A stretch of DNA of 64,000 nucleotides, taken from Amycolatopsis cihanbeyliensis (lineage in GTDB: Bacteria > Actinomycetota > Actinomycetes > Mycobacteriales > Pseudonocardiaceae). Both the position numbers and the translations under genes were made by a program. Position 1 is the stretch's first letter. The number at the start of each line of letters is the position of its first letter. The notes under the pieces are model-generated. The model worked only from the letters and a program-made list of their open reading frames with translations. It made no database searches and was not told the DNA's origin. Where the stretch lies: contig NZ_VFML01000001.1 of NCBI RefSeq assembly GCF_006715045.1, forward strand, positions 4,928,501 to 4,992,500, written 5' to 3'. This document shows positions 53,575-62,805 of this stretch, one piece after another.

Positions 53575-53997
53575 CTACAGCCCTTCCAGGCGGCGGGAGA
53601 GCGCGGACTGGCCGCGCTGGGTCCTGGTGGTGGGGATGAGGCCGTCGTGCTCCTGCTCCGCGGGCTCCTGCTGCCGCGGCTGGACCGCTTCCTCGGCGGG
53701 TTCGGCGGTGGGTTCGGCGGCCCGCCGGGTGAGCGGGGTGGTGGGTTGGCTGCCGACCGGGTCCAGGCTGCTGGTCGGTTCCTCCCGTGCCAGGTAGTCG
53801 TTCTCCTCGATCACCGAGGCGGGCAGCTTGGTGGTGGTGTCCGGATCCTGGCTCCGGTCGATGTCCCGGACGAAGGAGCCGGGAATCTGCTGGGTGTTCG
53901 AGGCGTCCATGGGCGACGTCATGTTGTCCGGCGTGACGACACCGTTCCGCGCTCGTGCGCGGGAAAGCAAGGCGTCCGCTCGATCGCGGGGGTCCAT
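53575..53997 (-). CDS. hypothetical acidic protein
   Basis: 140 residues, ATG 53997 with AACAGGAGG before it, so a real gene is likely. It is rich in Pro, Glu, Asp, Gln and Thr, without hydrophobic segments, and begins DPRDRADALLSRARARNGVV, which I recall from small Pseudonocardiaceae proteins of unknown role. It diverges from manB across 156 bp. Confidence 0.65.
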   Translation of the reverse strand: MDPRDRADALLSRARARNGVVTPDNMTSPMDASNTQQIPGSFVRDIDRSQDPDTTTKLPASVIEENDYLAREEPTSSLDPVGSQPTTPLTRRAAEPTAEPAEEAVQPRQQEPAEQEHDGLIPTTRTQRGQSALSRRLEGL

Positions 53998-54153
53998 GCC
54001 CTCGCCTCCTGTTACCTCACCCGAGGCCCTCTCCGATCAGGGCCGTCGCCATGCTGTCTAGGGTATGCCCTCCAGGCGGTCGTCGTCAGCGTTTCCCACG
54101 GTCTGTCGCTGAGTGATCGCGTGGTAGGACCGCACCGGATGGAGGGAATGCAG

Positions 54154-55233
54154 ATGACGTCCACGCTCGGGGTCGATGCCGTCGTTCTCGTCGGCGGCAA
54201 GGGGACCCGGTTGCGCCCGCTCACGCTGTCCGCGCCCAAACCCATGCTGCCCACCGCCGGTGTGCCGTTCCTGAGCCATCTGCTCTCCCGGATCAGGGCG
54301 GCCGGGATCACCCATGTGGTACTCGGCACCTCCTACCGGGCGGAGGTGTTCGAGGAGTACTTCGGCGACGGCGCCGCGCTCGGGCTGGAGATCGAGTACG
54401 TGGTGGAGCGGGAACCGCTGGACACCGGCGGCGCGATCCGCAACGTCCTCGGTCACCTGCGCGCCGAGCACGCGGTGATCTTCAACGGCGACATCCTCTC
54501 CGGCGCCGACCTGCCCGCACTGGTGGCGACCCACCGCGACGCGGGGGCGGATGTCACGTTGCATCTGCAGCGGGTGGCCGACCCCGGCCGGTTCGGCTCG
54601 GTGCCGACCGATGCCGACGGCCGGGTCACGGCCTTCCTCGAGAAGACCCCGAACCCGCCGACCGACCAGATCAACGCGGGCTGCTACGTGTTCCGTCGCT
54701 CGGTCGTCGAGTCCATCCCGGCGGGCAGGCGGGTCTCGGTCGAACGGGAAACCTTCCCCATGCTGCTGGAATCCGGCGCACATGTGCATGGGTTCGTGGA
54801 CTCCTCGTACTGGCTGGACGTGGGCACCCCGGACACGTTCGTGCGCGGCTCGGCCGACCTGGTTCGCGGGCTCGCCCCGACCTCGGCGCTGCCCGGCCCG
54901 GTCGGGGAGTCCCTGCTGCTGGAAGGCGCCTCCGTGTCGGCGGAGGCCATCGTGGACGGTGGTGCCACCCTCGGCAGGGACACGGTGGTCGGCGCGGGGG
55001 CACGGGTCAGCGGCGCGGTGCTGTTCGACGGCGCCACGGTCGGCGCGGGGGCGGACGTGCGGGACTCGGTGCTCGGCGCGGGGGCCAGTGTCGGCGAGGG
55101 CACCGTGCTGCGCGGCGTGGTGCTCGGCGACCGGGCTTCGGTCGGCGCGGGCTGCGAACTGCTGGACGGCGCGCGGGTGTGGCCGGAGGTCACCCTGCCC
55201 GAAGGCGCGCTGCGCTTCTCCAGCGACGCGTGA
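54154..55233 (+). CDS. manB: mannose-1-phosphate guanylyltransferase
   Basis: 359 residues. The nucleotidyltransferase motif VVLVGGKGTRLRPLTLSAPKPMLP, FNGDILSGADL (metal Asp) and TDQINAGCYVF are followed by hexapeptide repeats (GDTVVGAGARVSGAVLFDGATVGAGADV, left-handed beta helix, in short segments). It closely follows M. tuberculosis Rv3264c (ManB), which makes GDP-mannose for lipomannan and polyprenyl-phosphate mannose. ATG 54154 has GGAGG 8 nt before it; ATGs at 54139 and 54148 are in frame. It overlaps the next gene by 4 nt. Confidence 0.9.
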   Translation: MTSTLGVDAVVLVGGKGTRLRPLTLSAPKPMLPTAGVPFLSHLLSRIRAAGITHVVLGTSYRAEVFEEYFGDGAALGLEIEYVVEREPLDTGGAIRNVLGHLRAEHAVIFNGDILSGADLPALVATHRDAGADVTLHLQRVADPGRFGSVPTDADGRVTAFLEKTPNPPTDQINAGCYVFRRSVVESIPAGRRVSVERETFPMLLESGAHVHGFVDSSYWLDVGTPDTFVRGSADLVRGLAPTSALPGPVGESLLLEGASVSAEAIVDGGATLGRDTVVGAGARVSGAVLFDGATVGAGADVRDSVLGAGASVGEGTVLRGVVLGDRASVGAGCELLDGARVWPEVTLPEGALRFSSDA

Positions 55234-56144
55234 AGAACGTGCCCGAGCGAACCTGGCGCCCGCCGTTCCCGCTCGACCTCGCGGCGGTACTGGCGCCCCT
55301 GCAGCGCGGGCGCGGCGATCCCTGCCTGCGCAGGGACGAGGGCGGCGTGGCCTGGCTGACCGGCAACACCCCGGACGGCGCGGGAACGCTGGCCGTGCAC
55401 CGGCGTGCGGGCGGGGAGGTGCGGGCCACCGCGTGGGGGCGGGGCGCGGACTTCCTGCTGGAGTGGCTGCCCGCCCTGCTCGGCGCCGCGGACGACGACT
55501 CCGGCTTCGTCGCGCACCACGAGGCGGTGGCCAGGGCCCGGCACGGGGCGCCCGGCCTGCGGCTGGGTGCGACCGGGCGGGTCTGGGACGTGCTGGTTCC
55601 CGCGGTGCTGGAGCAGAAGGTCACCGGCTACGAGGCTCGCCGCTCCTGGCGGGAGCTGTGCCGCCGGTTCGGCGAACCGGCGCCGGGACCGGCGCCGGAC
55701 GGTATGCGGGTACCGCCGACGCCGGTGGCAGTTCGGTCCATTGTGGATTGGAAATGGCACAAGGCCGGGGTGGACCTGACCCGCCGCCGTACCCTGATCG
55801 CCGCCGCGCGGGTGGCGCACCGGCTGGAGCGGGCGGCCGTGCTCGGTGGTGCGGACGGCCGCCTGCTGCTGCGCAACGTGCCCGGTGTCGGGCCGTGGAC
55901 CGCCGCCGAGGTCGCTCAGCGCGCCTGGGGTGACCCGGACGCGGTGAGCGTCGGCGACTTCCACGTCCCGGCCGTGGTCGGCCACGCCCTGCTCGGCAGG
56001 GAGCTTGACGACGCGGGCATGCTCGCCGAGCTGGCCCCGTACACGCCGCAGCGGCAGCGCGCGGTGCGCTACCTCGAGGCCGCGGGCTTCTCCCGGCCGA
56101 GGTCCGGCCCACGGCAGGCGGTGCGGGACTACCGCGCGATGTGA
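55230..56144 (+). CDS. DNA-3-methyladenine glycosylase 2 (AlkA-type HhH-GPD)
   Basis: 304 residues, GTG 55230 overlapping the manB stop (GTGA). The HhH-GPD region LRNVPGVGPWTAAEVAQRAWGD, then SVGDFHVP with the catalytic Asp, is complete; EQKVTGYEARRSW precedes it. It removes alkylated bases from DNA. Association with manB in one operon is odd but has no known meaning. Confidence 0.88.
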   Translation: MKNVPERTWRPPFPLDLAAVLAPLQRGRGDPCLRRDEGGVAWLTGNTPDGAGTLAVHRRAGGEVRATAWGRGADFLLEWLPALLGAADDDSGFVAHHEAVARARHGAPGLRLGATGRVWDVLVPAVLEQKVTGYEARRSWRELCRRFGEPAPGPAPDGMRVPPTPVAVRSIVDWKWHKAGVDLTRRRTLIAAARVAHRLERAAVLGGADGRLLLRNVPGVGPWTAAEVAQRAWGDPDAVSVGDFHVPAVVGHALLGRELDDAGMLAELAPYTPQRQRAVRYLEAAGFSRPRSGPRQAVRDYRAM

Positions 56145-56148
56145 GCCG

Positions 56149-56328
56149 CTAGTACGGCGGTCGTCGGATGCCCTCGTGCCCGGCGGGTGGGTACTGGTAC
56201 GCGGGATTCTCGGTCGGGAACGGGGCCGGTTTCGGCCGGCTGACCCGGACCAGCAACACGATGACGGTGATGGCCGCGGCGATCCCGATGATGGTGACGA
56301 GTAGTTCGAGAATGCTGAGAGTAGCCAT
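56149..56328 (-). CDS. small membrane protein
   Basis: 59 residues, ATG 56328 with AGGGGA before it. MATLSILELLVTIIGIAAA opens a single membrane span (about 4-26), followed by a Pro/Tyr-rich tail with PAYQYPPAG and GIRRPPY. It is a typical small protein of unknown function. Its end lies just after the convergent glycosylase stop. Confidence 0.65.
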   Translation of the reverse strand: MATLSILELLVTIIGIAAAITVIVLLVRVSRPKPAPFPTENPAYQYPPAGHEGIRRPPY

Positions 56329-56416
56329 GTCGATCCCCTCTCATGTCTCTCCACCAATCAGGGTATAGCCGCTATGGCTGTACGCGGAGCGTGTTCAACG
56401 GATAGGTTCCCGCATT

Positions 56417-56905
56417 GTGACTGTCCCGCGTCCGCACCCGACGAAAGTCAGCTATGACTACCCGCTGGGCGGGCTCGACCCTTTTGATGTCGACGAGCCG
56501 CGTACCCAGCACCTTTACGAGGTCAACGGATGGTCGCGGGCCTGGGTGGCCGGGGAGCCGTGGCAGGAGGAGTGCCGGGTCGTCCAGGACGCGCTCCCGG
56601 TCGGGTACAAGGCGCTCTCCCTGCTGGAGAAGCTCGCGGTGGTGGTGAACGGGGTGGTACTGCGCGAATGGCCGGAGACGCGTCACCCTGCTGACGGATT
56701 GCGTCGATCCACCGATGACGCTCAGCGACTAAGCGTGCGCCGAGAGGCGTGGATGTTCCCGTACCGGCTGGTGCGCCAGGCCGGTGGCGGGGCGAGTGGG
56801 TTCGACAGCTACGAGGACGCGATCGCGACGGCGGTCCGGCCCCGCCCGCAGCCGGCCACCGTGCTGGTGTGCCGGGTGCTGGCGCACCAGCGACACGGTC
56901 ACTGA
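56417..56905 (+). CDS. hypothetical protein
   Basis: 162 residues from GTG 56417. Aromatic and acidic near the start (SYDYPLGGLDPFDVDEP), with VGYKALSLLEKLAVVVNGVVLREW as a likely helix-strand core and a C-terminal Arg/Pro tail. No signal or membrane span. I do not recognise the family. It converges with the GntR gene, overlapping its last 7 nt. Confidence 0.6.
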   Translation: MTVPRPHPTKVSYDYPLGGLDPFDVDEPRTQHLYEVNGWSRAWVAGEPWQEECRVVQDALPVGYKALSLLEKLAVVVNGVVLREWPETRHPADGLRRSTDDAQRLSVRREAWMFPYRLVRQAGGGASGFDSYEDAIATAVRPRPQPATVLVCRVLAHQRHGH

Positions 56906-57258
56906 CCCCGGATGGCGGCCGCGACGATGGCCAGCGCCTCGTCCCGGTCGAGCCCCAGCCGGTGCACGGTCTCCGCGTAGGCGAGTGCCGCCTGCCTGGC
57001 GCGGGCGCGGCTGTGCTGCCCGGCGGCGCCGACGAAACTGCCCGCCCTGCCCCTGGTCTCGATCAGGCCGGCCTCCTCCAGCTCCCGGTAGGCACGGGCG
57101 ATCGTGTTCGGGGCGATGCCGAGGTCCGCGGCGAGCGCCCGCACGGTCGGGAGCTTGGTGCCGACCGGCAGGGTCCCTTCGTTGATCTGCCTGGCCAGCT
57201 CGGCACGTACCTGCTCGAACGGCGGCACCGGCGAGTCGCCGTCCAGCCGGACGATCAT
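56899..57258 (-). CDS. GntR-family regulator, short YtrA-like type
   Basis: 119 residues. The winged HTH has FEQVRAELARQINEGTLPVGTKLPTVRALAADLGIAPNTIARAYRELEEAGLIETRGRAGSFV (at about residues 14-76; LAADLGIAPNTIARAY is the recognition helix). No ligand domain beyond a short helical tail, as in YtrA-type repressors. ATG 57258 overlaps the NUDIX stop by 4 nt, so the two are coupled. It may regulate the acetyltransferase-F420 operon it ends. Confidence 0.85.
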   Translation of the reverse strand: MIVRLDGDSPVPPFEQVRAELARQINEGTLPVGTKLPTVRALAADLGIAPNTIARAYRELEEAGLIETRGRAGSFVGAAGQHSRARARQAALAYAETVHRLGLDRDEALAIVAAAIRGQ

Positions 57259-57821
57259 GTCGCCGCCGCGGTCGTCCGTTCCAGCGCGGCGGCGATCAGC
57301 TCGGTGAGGTCCTCGGTACCCGGCGGCAGCGCGGTCGCGGGCCACCAGCCGAGGTCCTCCGACTCCGTGCTGCGCACCGGCTGGGCGCCGGCCGGCGCCC
57401 GGATCAGGAACCGCACGTCGAAATGCCGGGTCGGCACGCCGAGGGAGCAGGTGATCGGGTGCACGTCGAGGTGTACCGGTTCGGGGTCGATGACCAGTCC
57501 GTCCAATCCGGACTCTTCGCGTGCCTCGCGCAGCGCCGCCGTGGCCAGCGAGGTGTCCTCCGGCTCGCAGTGCCCGCCGAGTTGGAGCCAGCGGCCGACC
57601 CTCGGGTGCAGCGTGAGCAGCACCCGTTCGCCGGTGTGGTCCAGCACCACGGCCGACGCGGTGAGGTGACCCGCCGCGCAGGACCGCGCGCAGGCGTCCG
57701 GCCTGGCCGCGAGGAAGCCGAGATACCCCTGGCGCAGCGATTCCTGTGCCAGTGTGGCCGGCTTCCACGAGTCCAATGTGGACACGGCATCGGCGTGCAG
57801 TTCGCCGTTCTGGTTCACCAT
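57255..57821 (-). CDS. NUDIX hydrolase
   Basis: 188 residues. The NUDIX box is complete at about 83-105: [24 protein letters not shown] (key residues G, E, R-E-x2-E-E, G). Such enzymes cleave nucleoside diphosphates linked to another group; the substrate here is unknown. ATG 57821 (or GTG 57818) overlaps the FbiB end. Its presence in the F420 operon may be a clean-up role for damaged nucleotides (inference). Confidence 0.85.
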   Translation of the reverse strand: MVNQNGELHADAVSTLDSWKPATLAQESLRQGYLGFLAARPDACARSCAAGHLTASAVVLDHTGERVLLTLHPRVGRWLQLGGHCEPEDTSLATAALREAREESGLDGLVIDPEPVHLDVHPITCSLGVPTRHFDVRFLIRAPAGAQPVRSTESEDLGWWPATALPPGTEDLTELIAAALERTTAAAT

Positions 57822-59173
57822 TCGATCAGCCCCTCGTCGAGTTCGCGTGGCGGGCGTGGCGGTTGCGGGCCGTCCGCGGCATGGCCGATGGCCACCGCGC
57901 CGAGTGGCTCCCATTCCGGGCCGAGGCCGAGGACGTCCCGCACCACGTCCGCGGCGAAGATGGTCGAGCCGATCCAGCAGGAACCGAGTCCCTCGGCGGC
58001 CAGTGCCACCAGCAGCCCCTGCACCGCGGCCCCGCCCGCGACCGTGAACATCGTGTGCTCGCAGGCATTGCGCCGCTGGTCCGGGTAGGTGTGCGCACCC
58101 TCCGTGCGCAGGAAGGGAACCACCACCTCGGGTGCGTCGAACAGGATGTCGCCCTTGCTCAACCGCTTGGCGATCTGCTCCTCGGTGAAGCCGTCGGCGG
58201 TCAGGTCGGCACGCCAGGCCGCGCGCATCGCCTCCAGCAGCGTGCGTCGCCGCTCGCTCCCGCGCAACCAGCCGAACCGGACCGGCCGGGTGTGGTGCGG
58301 GGCGGGCGCGGTGAGTGCCGTGCCGATGGCCCTGCGCAGCGGTTCCTCGTCGACCGGGTCCGCGCTGAACCGGCGAACCGAGCGGCGCAGCAGCACCGCG
58401 TCCCTGCGGCCCTGCTCGACCGCCTCGTTGGCGCCGAGCCGGAACAGGTCTTCCTCGACCGGACGGAGCAGGTCGCGCGCGGTGGAGGAGTCGTCCTCGA
58501 TCCGCAGCCCGCGTACCACCGCGACCGGGGTGGCACCCAGCTTGCCCTTCACCAGGTCGGCCGCGGAGGCCAGCTCGTCCGCGACGGCGACCTGGGTGAC
58601 CGCGAGCTCGTTGCCCCGCCCGTCCACGGCGCCGGCGTAGGAGTGCAGCACCCGCAGCCCGGACGCGCCGATCGCGGCGTCGGTCTGGCCGATCCGCCAC
58701 GCCCGGCCCATGGTGTCGGTGATCAGCACCCCGACCTCGACGCCGAGCCGCTCCCGCAGCCCGCTGCGCAACGCCAGCGCCGAGGCATCCGGGTCGGTCG
58801 GCAGCAGGGCGAGCTCGTCCCCGGCCACGTTCGAGGCGTCCACCCCGGAGGCGGCCTGCACGATGCCCAGCCGGTTCTCGGTGATCAACGAGCGGCCGAA
58901 CCGGGCGATCACCGCGGTGGCCTCCTCCTCGACCAGCTTCCGCCGCGCCGCGTCCCTTGCCTCCGGATCGTCCGGAACGCGGACCAGCCTGCCCTCGATC
59001 TTGGAGACGATCTTGCTGGTGACCACGAGCACGTCGCCGGAGCGCAGCCAGCGCGCGGCGTCGGCGATGGCCCCGGTGAGGTCGTCGCCAGGCCGGAACT
59101 CCGGCAGGCCCTCGACCGGCAGGATCTCCAACCGGTTCGCCGAGTGGTCGGCCGGCTTCGGGTCAGTCAACAT
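57815..59173 (-). CDS. fbiB: F420 biosynthesis protein: gamma-glutamyl ligase with C-terminal nitroreductase domain
   Basis: 452 residues from ATG 59173. Residues about 10-245 are Cof[73 protein letters not shown] (quoted by blocks). Residues about 255-450 are an FMN nitroreductase-type domain ([37 protein letters not shown]). This is the actinobacterial FbiB, which adds the poly-glutamate tail of F420 and reduces dehydro-F420. It starts inside the fbiA stop. Confidence 0.92.
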   Translation of the reverse strand: MLTDPKPADHSANRLEILPVEGLPEFRPGDDLTGAIADAARWLRSGDVLVVTSKIVSKIEGRLVRVPDDPEARDAARRKLVEEEATAVIARFGRSLITENRLGIVQAASGVDASNVAGDELALLPTDPDASALALRSGLRERLGVEVGVLITDTMGRAWRIGQTDAAIGASGLRVLHSYAGAVDGRGNELAVTQVAVADELASAADLVKGKLGATPVAVVRGLRIEDDSSTARDLLRPVEEDLFRLGANEAVEQGRRDAVLLRRSVRRFSADPVDEEPLRRAIGTALTAPAPHHTRPVRFGWLRGSERRRTLLEAMRAAWRADLTADGFTEEQIAKRLSKGDILFDAPEVVVPFLRTEGAHTYPDQRRNACEHTMFTVAGGAAVQGLLVALAAEGLGSCWIGSTIFAADVVRDVLGLGPEWEPLGAVAIGHAADGPQPPRPPRELDEGLIEW

Positions 59174-60164
59174 CCACTCCGCACAGTTCGAACGCCGCGC
59201 GGGCCATCCGCGCGGTGGCGTCCACATCGGACATCAGCAGCGGCACCCCGCGCACCGCGACACCGGGCACGCTGACCGCCTCGCCGGACTGCACCAGCCA
59301 GCCGTCGAGTACCCCCTCCTCGGAGGTCTGCCGGGAACCGTAATGCCTGCCGACCGCTTCCGCGGTGGTTTCCACGCCGATCGCGCCGAGGCAGGCGTCG
59401 GCCATGCCGCGCAACGCCCTGCCCTCGATGATCGGGGAGAGGCCGACCACCCCGGCCTCGGTCTTGCGCAGCGCCTCGCGAACACCCGGCACGGACAGCA
59501 CGGTGCCGACCGAGACCACCGGGTTGGACGGCGCCAGCAGCACGGCATCGGCCTCGCCGATGGCGTCCAGCACGCCGGGCGCGGGCACCGACTCCTCGGC
59601 GCCGACCGGCACGATCGTGTGCGCGGGCAGCTCGGCGCGGTAGCGCACCCACCACTCCTGGAAGTGCAGGGCCTTGCGCTGCTCGGGATCATCCGGGTCG
59701 TCCACGACGACGTGGGTCTCCACCCGGTCGTCGGACATCGGCAGCAGCCGCAGCCCTGGCTGCCAGCGGGCGCACAACGCCTCGGTCACCGCGGACAGCG
59801 GGTAGCCGGCCCGCAGCATCCTGGATCGGATCAGATGCGTGGCGATGTCCTTGTCCCCGAGCCCGAACCAGGTCGGTTCGGCACCGTAGGCCGCCAACTC
59901 CTGCTTGACGGTCCAGGTCTCGCCCGCGTGCCCCCAGCCGCGTTCGGTGTCGATGCCCCCGCCGAGGGTGTACATGCAGGTATCCAGGTCCGGGCAGACC
60001 CGCAGCCCGTGCATCCACACGTCGTCCCCGGTGTTCACCACCGCGGTGACCTCGTGCGGGACATCCTTCTTCGCCGCCCCCACCGGGGGCAGCCCCAGTG
60101 CGGCCTGCACGCCGAGCAGGAAGCGGGCCCCGCCCACTCCGCCGACCAGTACGACAACCTTCAC
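59163..60164 (-). CDS. fbiA: LPPG:7,8-didemethyl-8-hydroxy-5-deazariboflavin transferase (CofD)
   Basis: 333 residues from GTG 60164, GAAAGGATC before it. [16 protein letters not shown] is the CofD nucleotide loop; [28 protein letters not shown] is the strongly conserved core (Fo/metal binding Asp), followed by GDKDIATH. It joins the 2-phospholactate (or phosphoenolpyruvyl) unit to Fo to make (dehydro-)F420-0. It lies upstream of fbiB, with which it overlaps by 11 nt, the order found in M. tuberculosis. Confidence 0.94.
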   Translation of the reverse strand: MKVVVLVGGVGGARFLLGVQAALGLPPVGAAKKDVPHEVTAVVNTGDDVWMHGLRVCPDLDTCMYTLGGGIDTERGWGHAGETWTVKQELAAYGAEPTWFGLGDKDIATHLIRSRMLRAGYPLSAVTEALCARWQPGLRLLPMSDDRVETHVVVDDPDDPEQRKALHFQEWWVRYRAELPAHTIVPVGAEESVPAPGVLDAIGEADAVLLAPSNPVVSVGTVLSVPGVREALRKTEAGVVGLSPIIEGRALRGMADACLGAIGVETTAEAVGRHYGSRQTSEEGVLDGWLVQSGEAVSVPGVAVRGVPLLMSDVDATARMARAAFELCGVDVD

Positions 60165-60178
60165 GCCGCCGGATCCTT

Positions 60179-60928
60179 TCACGCTTTCGCCGGGACCCAG
60201 TACCGGTACCGGTGATGTTCGGTGAAACCGAGCCCGCGGTAGAGCGCGAGCGCGGCCGTGTTGTTCGCCTCCACCTGGAGCACGCAGCGGGTGGCGCCGT
60301 ACCGCGCCGCCCACCGGCCCAGCCCGTTCATCAGCACCGTGCCGAGCCCCCGCCTGCGGTGCGTGGCCACGACGGTCAGCCGGGCGACATGCAGCAGGCT
60401 GCCCACCACCGTGCCGCGTGCGGCCCCGACGGTCTCGGTGCCCACCCTCGCCGTGGCGAACCCGACCGGTGCCGTTCCACCGGCCAGCACGTGCCGCTGG
60501 GCCCGCCCGGGTGACGCGGTCCCGGCGACCAGCTCCCACCAGGGGGCGCAAGGGGTTTCCGCCACGCTGACCCCGCCGACCCCGCTGCCGGTGGCCCCTG
60601 GCTGCTCGGCAGGGCCGAGCAGCACCGAGACCTCGTACCCGGCCTGATGACCTTCGTGGTGCACCCAGCCCGCCGCCGCGACCGCGCGCTCGGTGGCGCT
60701 GCCGTCCAGCACCTGAGCCACCGGCTGGATGCCGTGGACGTGGGCGAACTCACATGCGTGTTTCAGCGCCCGCGGCACGCCGGTGCCCGGATCGCCGATC
60801 GCCAGCGCACCGTTTGCCCTGCCGGTGAAGCCCGCGGCCGCACGCAGCCGCCACTGGCCCAGCGGCTGGTCGGTGAGCGCGGGCCAGGCATCGGCGCATG
60901 CGTTCTCCAACATCTCGGCCTCGTTCAC
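60179..60928 (-). CDS. GNAT-family acetyltransferase
   Basis: 249 residues from GTG 60928. The C-terminal GNAT fold has LTVVATHRRRGLGTVLMNGL (acetyl-CoA loop R-x2-G-L-G) and CVLQVEANNTAALALYRGLGFTEHHRYRYW. The N-terminal third is a second, poorer GNAT-like part. Substrate unknown. It is 14 bp upstream of fbiA and probably the first gene of the F420 operon, so its regulation may be tied to it. Confidence 0.82.
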   Translation of the reverse strand: MNEAEMLENACADAWPALTDQPLGQWRLRAAAGFTGRANGALAIGDPGTGVPRALKHACEFAHVHGIQPVAQVLDGSATERAVAAAGWVHHEGHQAGYEVSVLLGPAEQPGATGSGVGGVSVAETPCAPWWELVAGTASPGRAQRHVLAGGTAPVGFATARVGTETVGAARGTVVGSLLHVARLTVVATHRRRGLGTVLMNGLGRWAARYGATRCVLQVEANNTAALALYRGLGFTEHHRYRYWVPAKA

Positions 60929-60975
60929 GGTTAGATTGTGGGGGTAACCGAATAGGCCGCGAGCAGGGAGGACCG

Positions 60976-61164
60976 ATGAGCGTCGCACGCAAGGACGACC
61001 GGCACAACGAGGACCTGGTCGCCGAGATCGCGGACAACCTGAACCGCAGGCTGAGCACCGAGTCGCGGGAGGACGCCGGAGCGCAGGAGCAGGAGCGGGA
61101 GCAGCCCCGGTTCGTGGTCACCGGTGACCGCAGGGTGCAGCCGCGGAAACGCGGGCCGCAGTAG
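60976..61164 (+). CDS. small charged protein
   Basis: 62 residues, ATG 60976 with GGGAGG before it. KDDRHNEDLVAEIADNLNRRLSTES is a highly charged helix, followed by REDAGAQEQEREQ and a basic end. No membrane span or known motif. It diverges from the acetyltransferase across 47 bp and is before ferredoxin; conserved small proteins of this kind exist in Actinobacteria. Confidence 0.6.
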   Translation: MSVARKDDRHNEDLVAEIADNLNRRLSTESREDAGAQEQEREQPRFVVTGDRRVQPRKRGPQ

Positions 61165-61270
61165 GTTGCGTACTGAGGGTATGGCGGGTGGCCCACGCGC
61201 CGACGGCAGCGGGTGACCGCGTAATGTCGACGTCGGGCCAGACCCATGGACGAAACAGCAGGAGAGCCCA

Positions 61271-61591
61271 GTGACATATGTGATCGCCGAGCCCTGCGTC
61301 GACGTGCTCGACAAGGCATGCATCGACGAGTGCCCCGTCGACTGCATCTATGAAGGCGACCGGATGCTCTACATCCATCCCGACGAGTGCGTCGACTGTG
61401 GGGCATGCGAGCCGGTCTGTCCGGTCGAGGCCATCTACTACGAGGACGACGTCCCCGACGAGTGGAGCAACTACACCAAGGCGAACGTCGACTTCTTCGA
61501 CGAGCTCGGTTCACCGGGCGGGGCGTCCAAGGTCGGGAAGACCGCCCACGACCCGCAGTGGATCAAGGACCTGCCGCCGCAGGGCGAATGA
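61271..61591 (+). CDS. fdxA: 7Fe ferredoxin
   Basis: 106 residues from GTG 61271. Two cluster motifs: [17 protein letters not shown] (the [3Fe-4S] type arrangement) and [12 protein letters not shown] (the [4Fe-4S] C-x2-C-x2-C-x3-C-P). The C-terminal 40 residues are acidic ([13 protein letters not shown]), usual in FdxA/FdxC of Actinobacteria. It carries electrons for cytochrome P450 or other redox enzymes. dapC overlaps it by 4 nt, the same order as fdxC-dapC in M. tuberculosis. Confidence 0.92.
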   Translation: MTYVIAEPCVDVLDKACIDECPVDCIYEGDRMLYIHPDECVDCGACEPVCPVEAIYYEDDVPDEWSNYTKANVDFFDELGSPGGASKVGKTAHDPQWIKDLPPQGE

Positions 61592-62670
61592 GCCTTCCGG
61601 CACTGCCCGACTTTCCCTGGGATTTGCTCGCCGGGCAGAAGGCGAGGGCGAGTGCGCACCCCGGCGGGATAGCCGACCTCTCGGTCGGAACGCCGGTGGA
61701 CCCGGTGCCCCCGCGCATCCGGGAAGCGCTCGCCTCGGTCGCCGAACTGCCCGGCTACCCGACCACACATGGCACCCCCGAGCTGCGCGAGGCCGCGGCG
61801 GCGGCGTTGCTGCGCAGGCACGGGGTGTCGGTGCCGCCGGAGGCGGTGCTGCCGACCATCGGCTCCAAGGAGCTCGTCGCCTGGCTACCCAGGCTGCTCG
61901 GGGTGGGCGCGGGCGACGTGGTCGCGATCCCCGAGCTGGCCTACCCCACCTACGAGGTGGGTGCCCTGCTCGCCGGCGCCGAGGTGCGCAGGGTGGAGGG
62001 ACTGACCGCGTTCGGCCCCGAGCGGCCCGCGCTGCTCTGGTTGAACTCACCGGCCAACCCCACCGGGCGCGTGCTCGGCATCGAGCACCTGCGCAAGGTG
62101 GTCGACTGGGCGCGGGAGCGGGGCACCATCGTGGTGTCCGACGAGTGCTACCTGGATCTCGGCTGGGAGGCCGAGCCGGTCTCGTTGCTACGTCCGGATG
62201 TGCACGGGGGCGACATGGCGGGCCTGCTCGCCGTGCACTCGCTGTCCAAGTCGGCCAACCTGGCGGGTTACCGCGCCGGTTTCGTGACCGGCGACCCCGC
62301 GTTGGTGTCCACCCTGCTCGGGGTGCGCAAGCATGCGGGCATGATCGTGCCGCGACCGGTGCAGGAGGCGATGACCGTCGCGCTGGCCGCGGACGACCTG
62401 GTCGCCGAGCAGCGGGAGCGCTACGCGGCGCGGCGCGCGGTGCTGCGGCCCGCGCTGGAACGGGCCGGGTTCCGGATCGACCACTCCGAGGCCGGCCTCT
62501 ACCTGTGGGCAACCAGGGACGAGGACGCGCGCGCGAGCGTCGACCGGCTGGCCGACCGTGGCATCCTGGTCGCCCCCGGAACCTACTACGGCCCCTCCGG
62601 GGGCCGGCACGTCCGGGTCGCCCTCACCGCGACCGACGAACGGATCCACGCCGCCGCCGACCGCCTCTGA
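61588..62670 (+). CDS. dapC: N-succinyldiaminopimelate aminotransferase
   Basis: 360 residues, ATG 61588 overlapping fdxA (ATGA). Fold type I PLP enzyme: [30 protein letters not shown] and the Schiff-base Lys K221 in [15 protein letters not shown]. Its size and motifs match the actinobacterial DapC that acts on N-succinyl-2-amino-6-ketopimelate in lysine/meso-DAP synthesis, feeding peptidoglycan. A 21-bp repeat array begins 7 nt after its stop. Confidence 0.9.
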   Translation: MSLPALPDFPWDLLAGQKARASAHPGGIADLSVGTPVDPVPPRIREALASVAELPGYPTTHGTPELREAAAAALLRRHGVSVPPEAVLPTIGSKELVAWLPRLLGVGAGDVVAIPELAYPTYEVGALLAGAEVRRVEGLTAFGPERPALLWLNSPANPTGRVLGIEHLRKVVDWARERGTIVVSDECYLDLGWEAEPVSLLRPDVHGGDMAGLLAVHSLSKSANLAGYRAGFVTGDPALVSTLLGVRKHAGMIVPRPVQEAMTVALAADDLVAEQRERYAARRAVLRPALERAGFRIDHSEAGLYLWATRDEDARASVDRLADRGILVAPGTYYGPSGGRHVRVALTATDERIHAAADRL

Positions 62671-62676
62671 CGCGGT

Positions 62677-62770
62677 GTGTTTGCCGCTCACGTAGGCGTG
62701 TTTGCTCCCCACGCGCGCGAGTTGGCCGCTCACGCGCGCGAGTTTGCTCCCCATGTACGTGAGTTAGTCA
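62677..62770 (+). repeat. 21-bp tandem repeat, four and a half units, at a convergent gene end
   Basis: Units start at 62677, 62698, 62719, 62740 and a partial at 62761, exactly 21 nt apart. Two versions alternate in the middle: GCCGCTCACG (units 1 and 3) and GCTCCCCACG (unit 2; ATG in unit 4). The array lies between dapC (ends 62670) and the oxidoreductase (ends 62806), which converge. Same unit as the arrays at 35.5 and 45.6 kb. Confidence 0.9.
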
Positions 62771-62805
62771 AGTGTCGACTCGGGCAGCTAACCAGAGTCC
62801 GCGGA

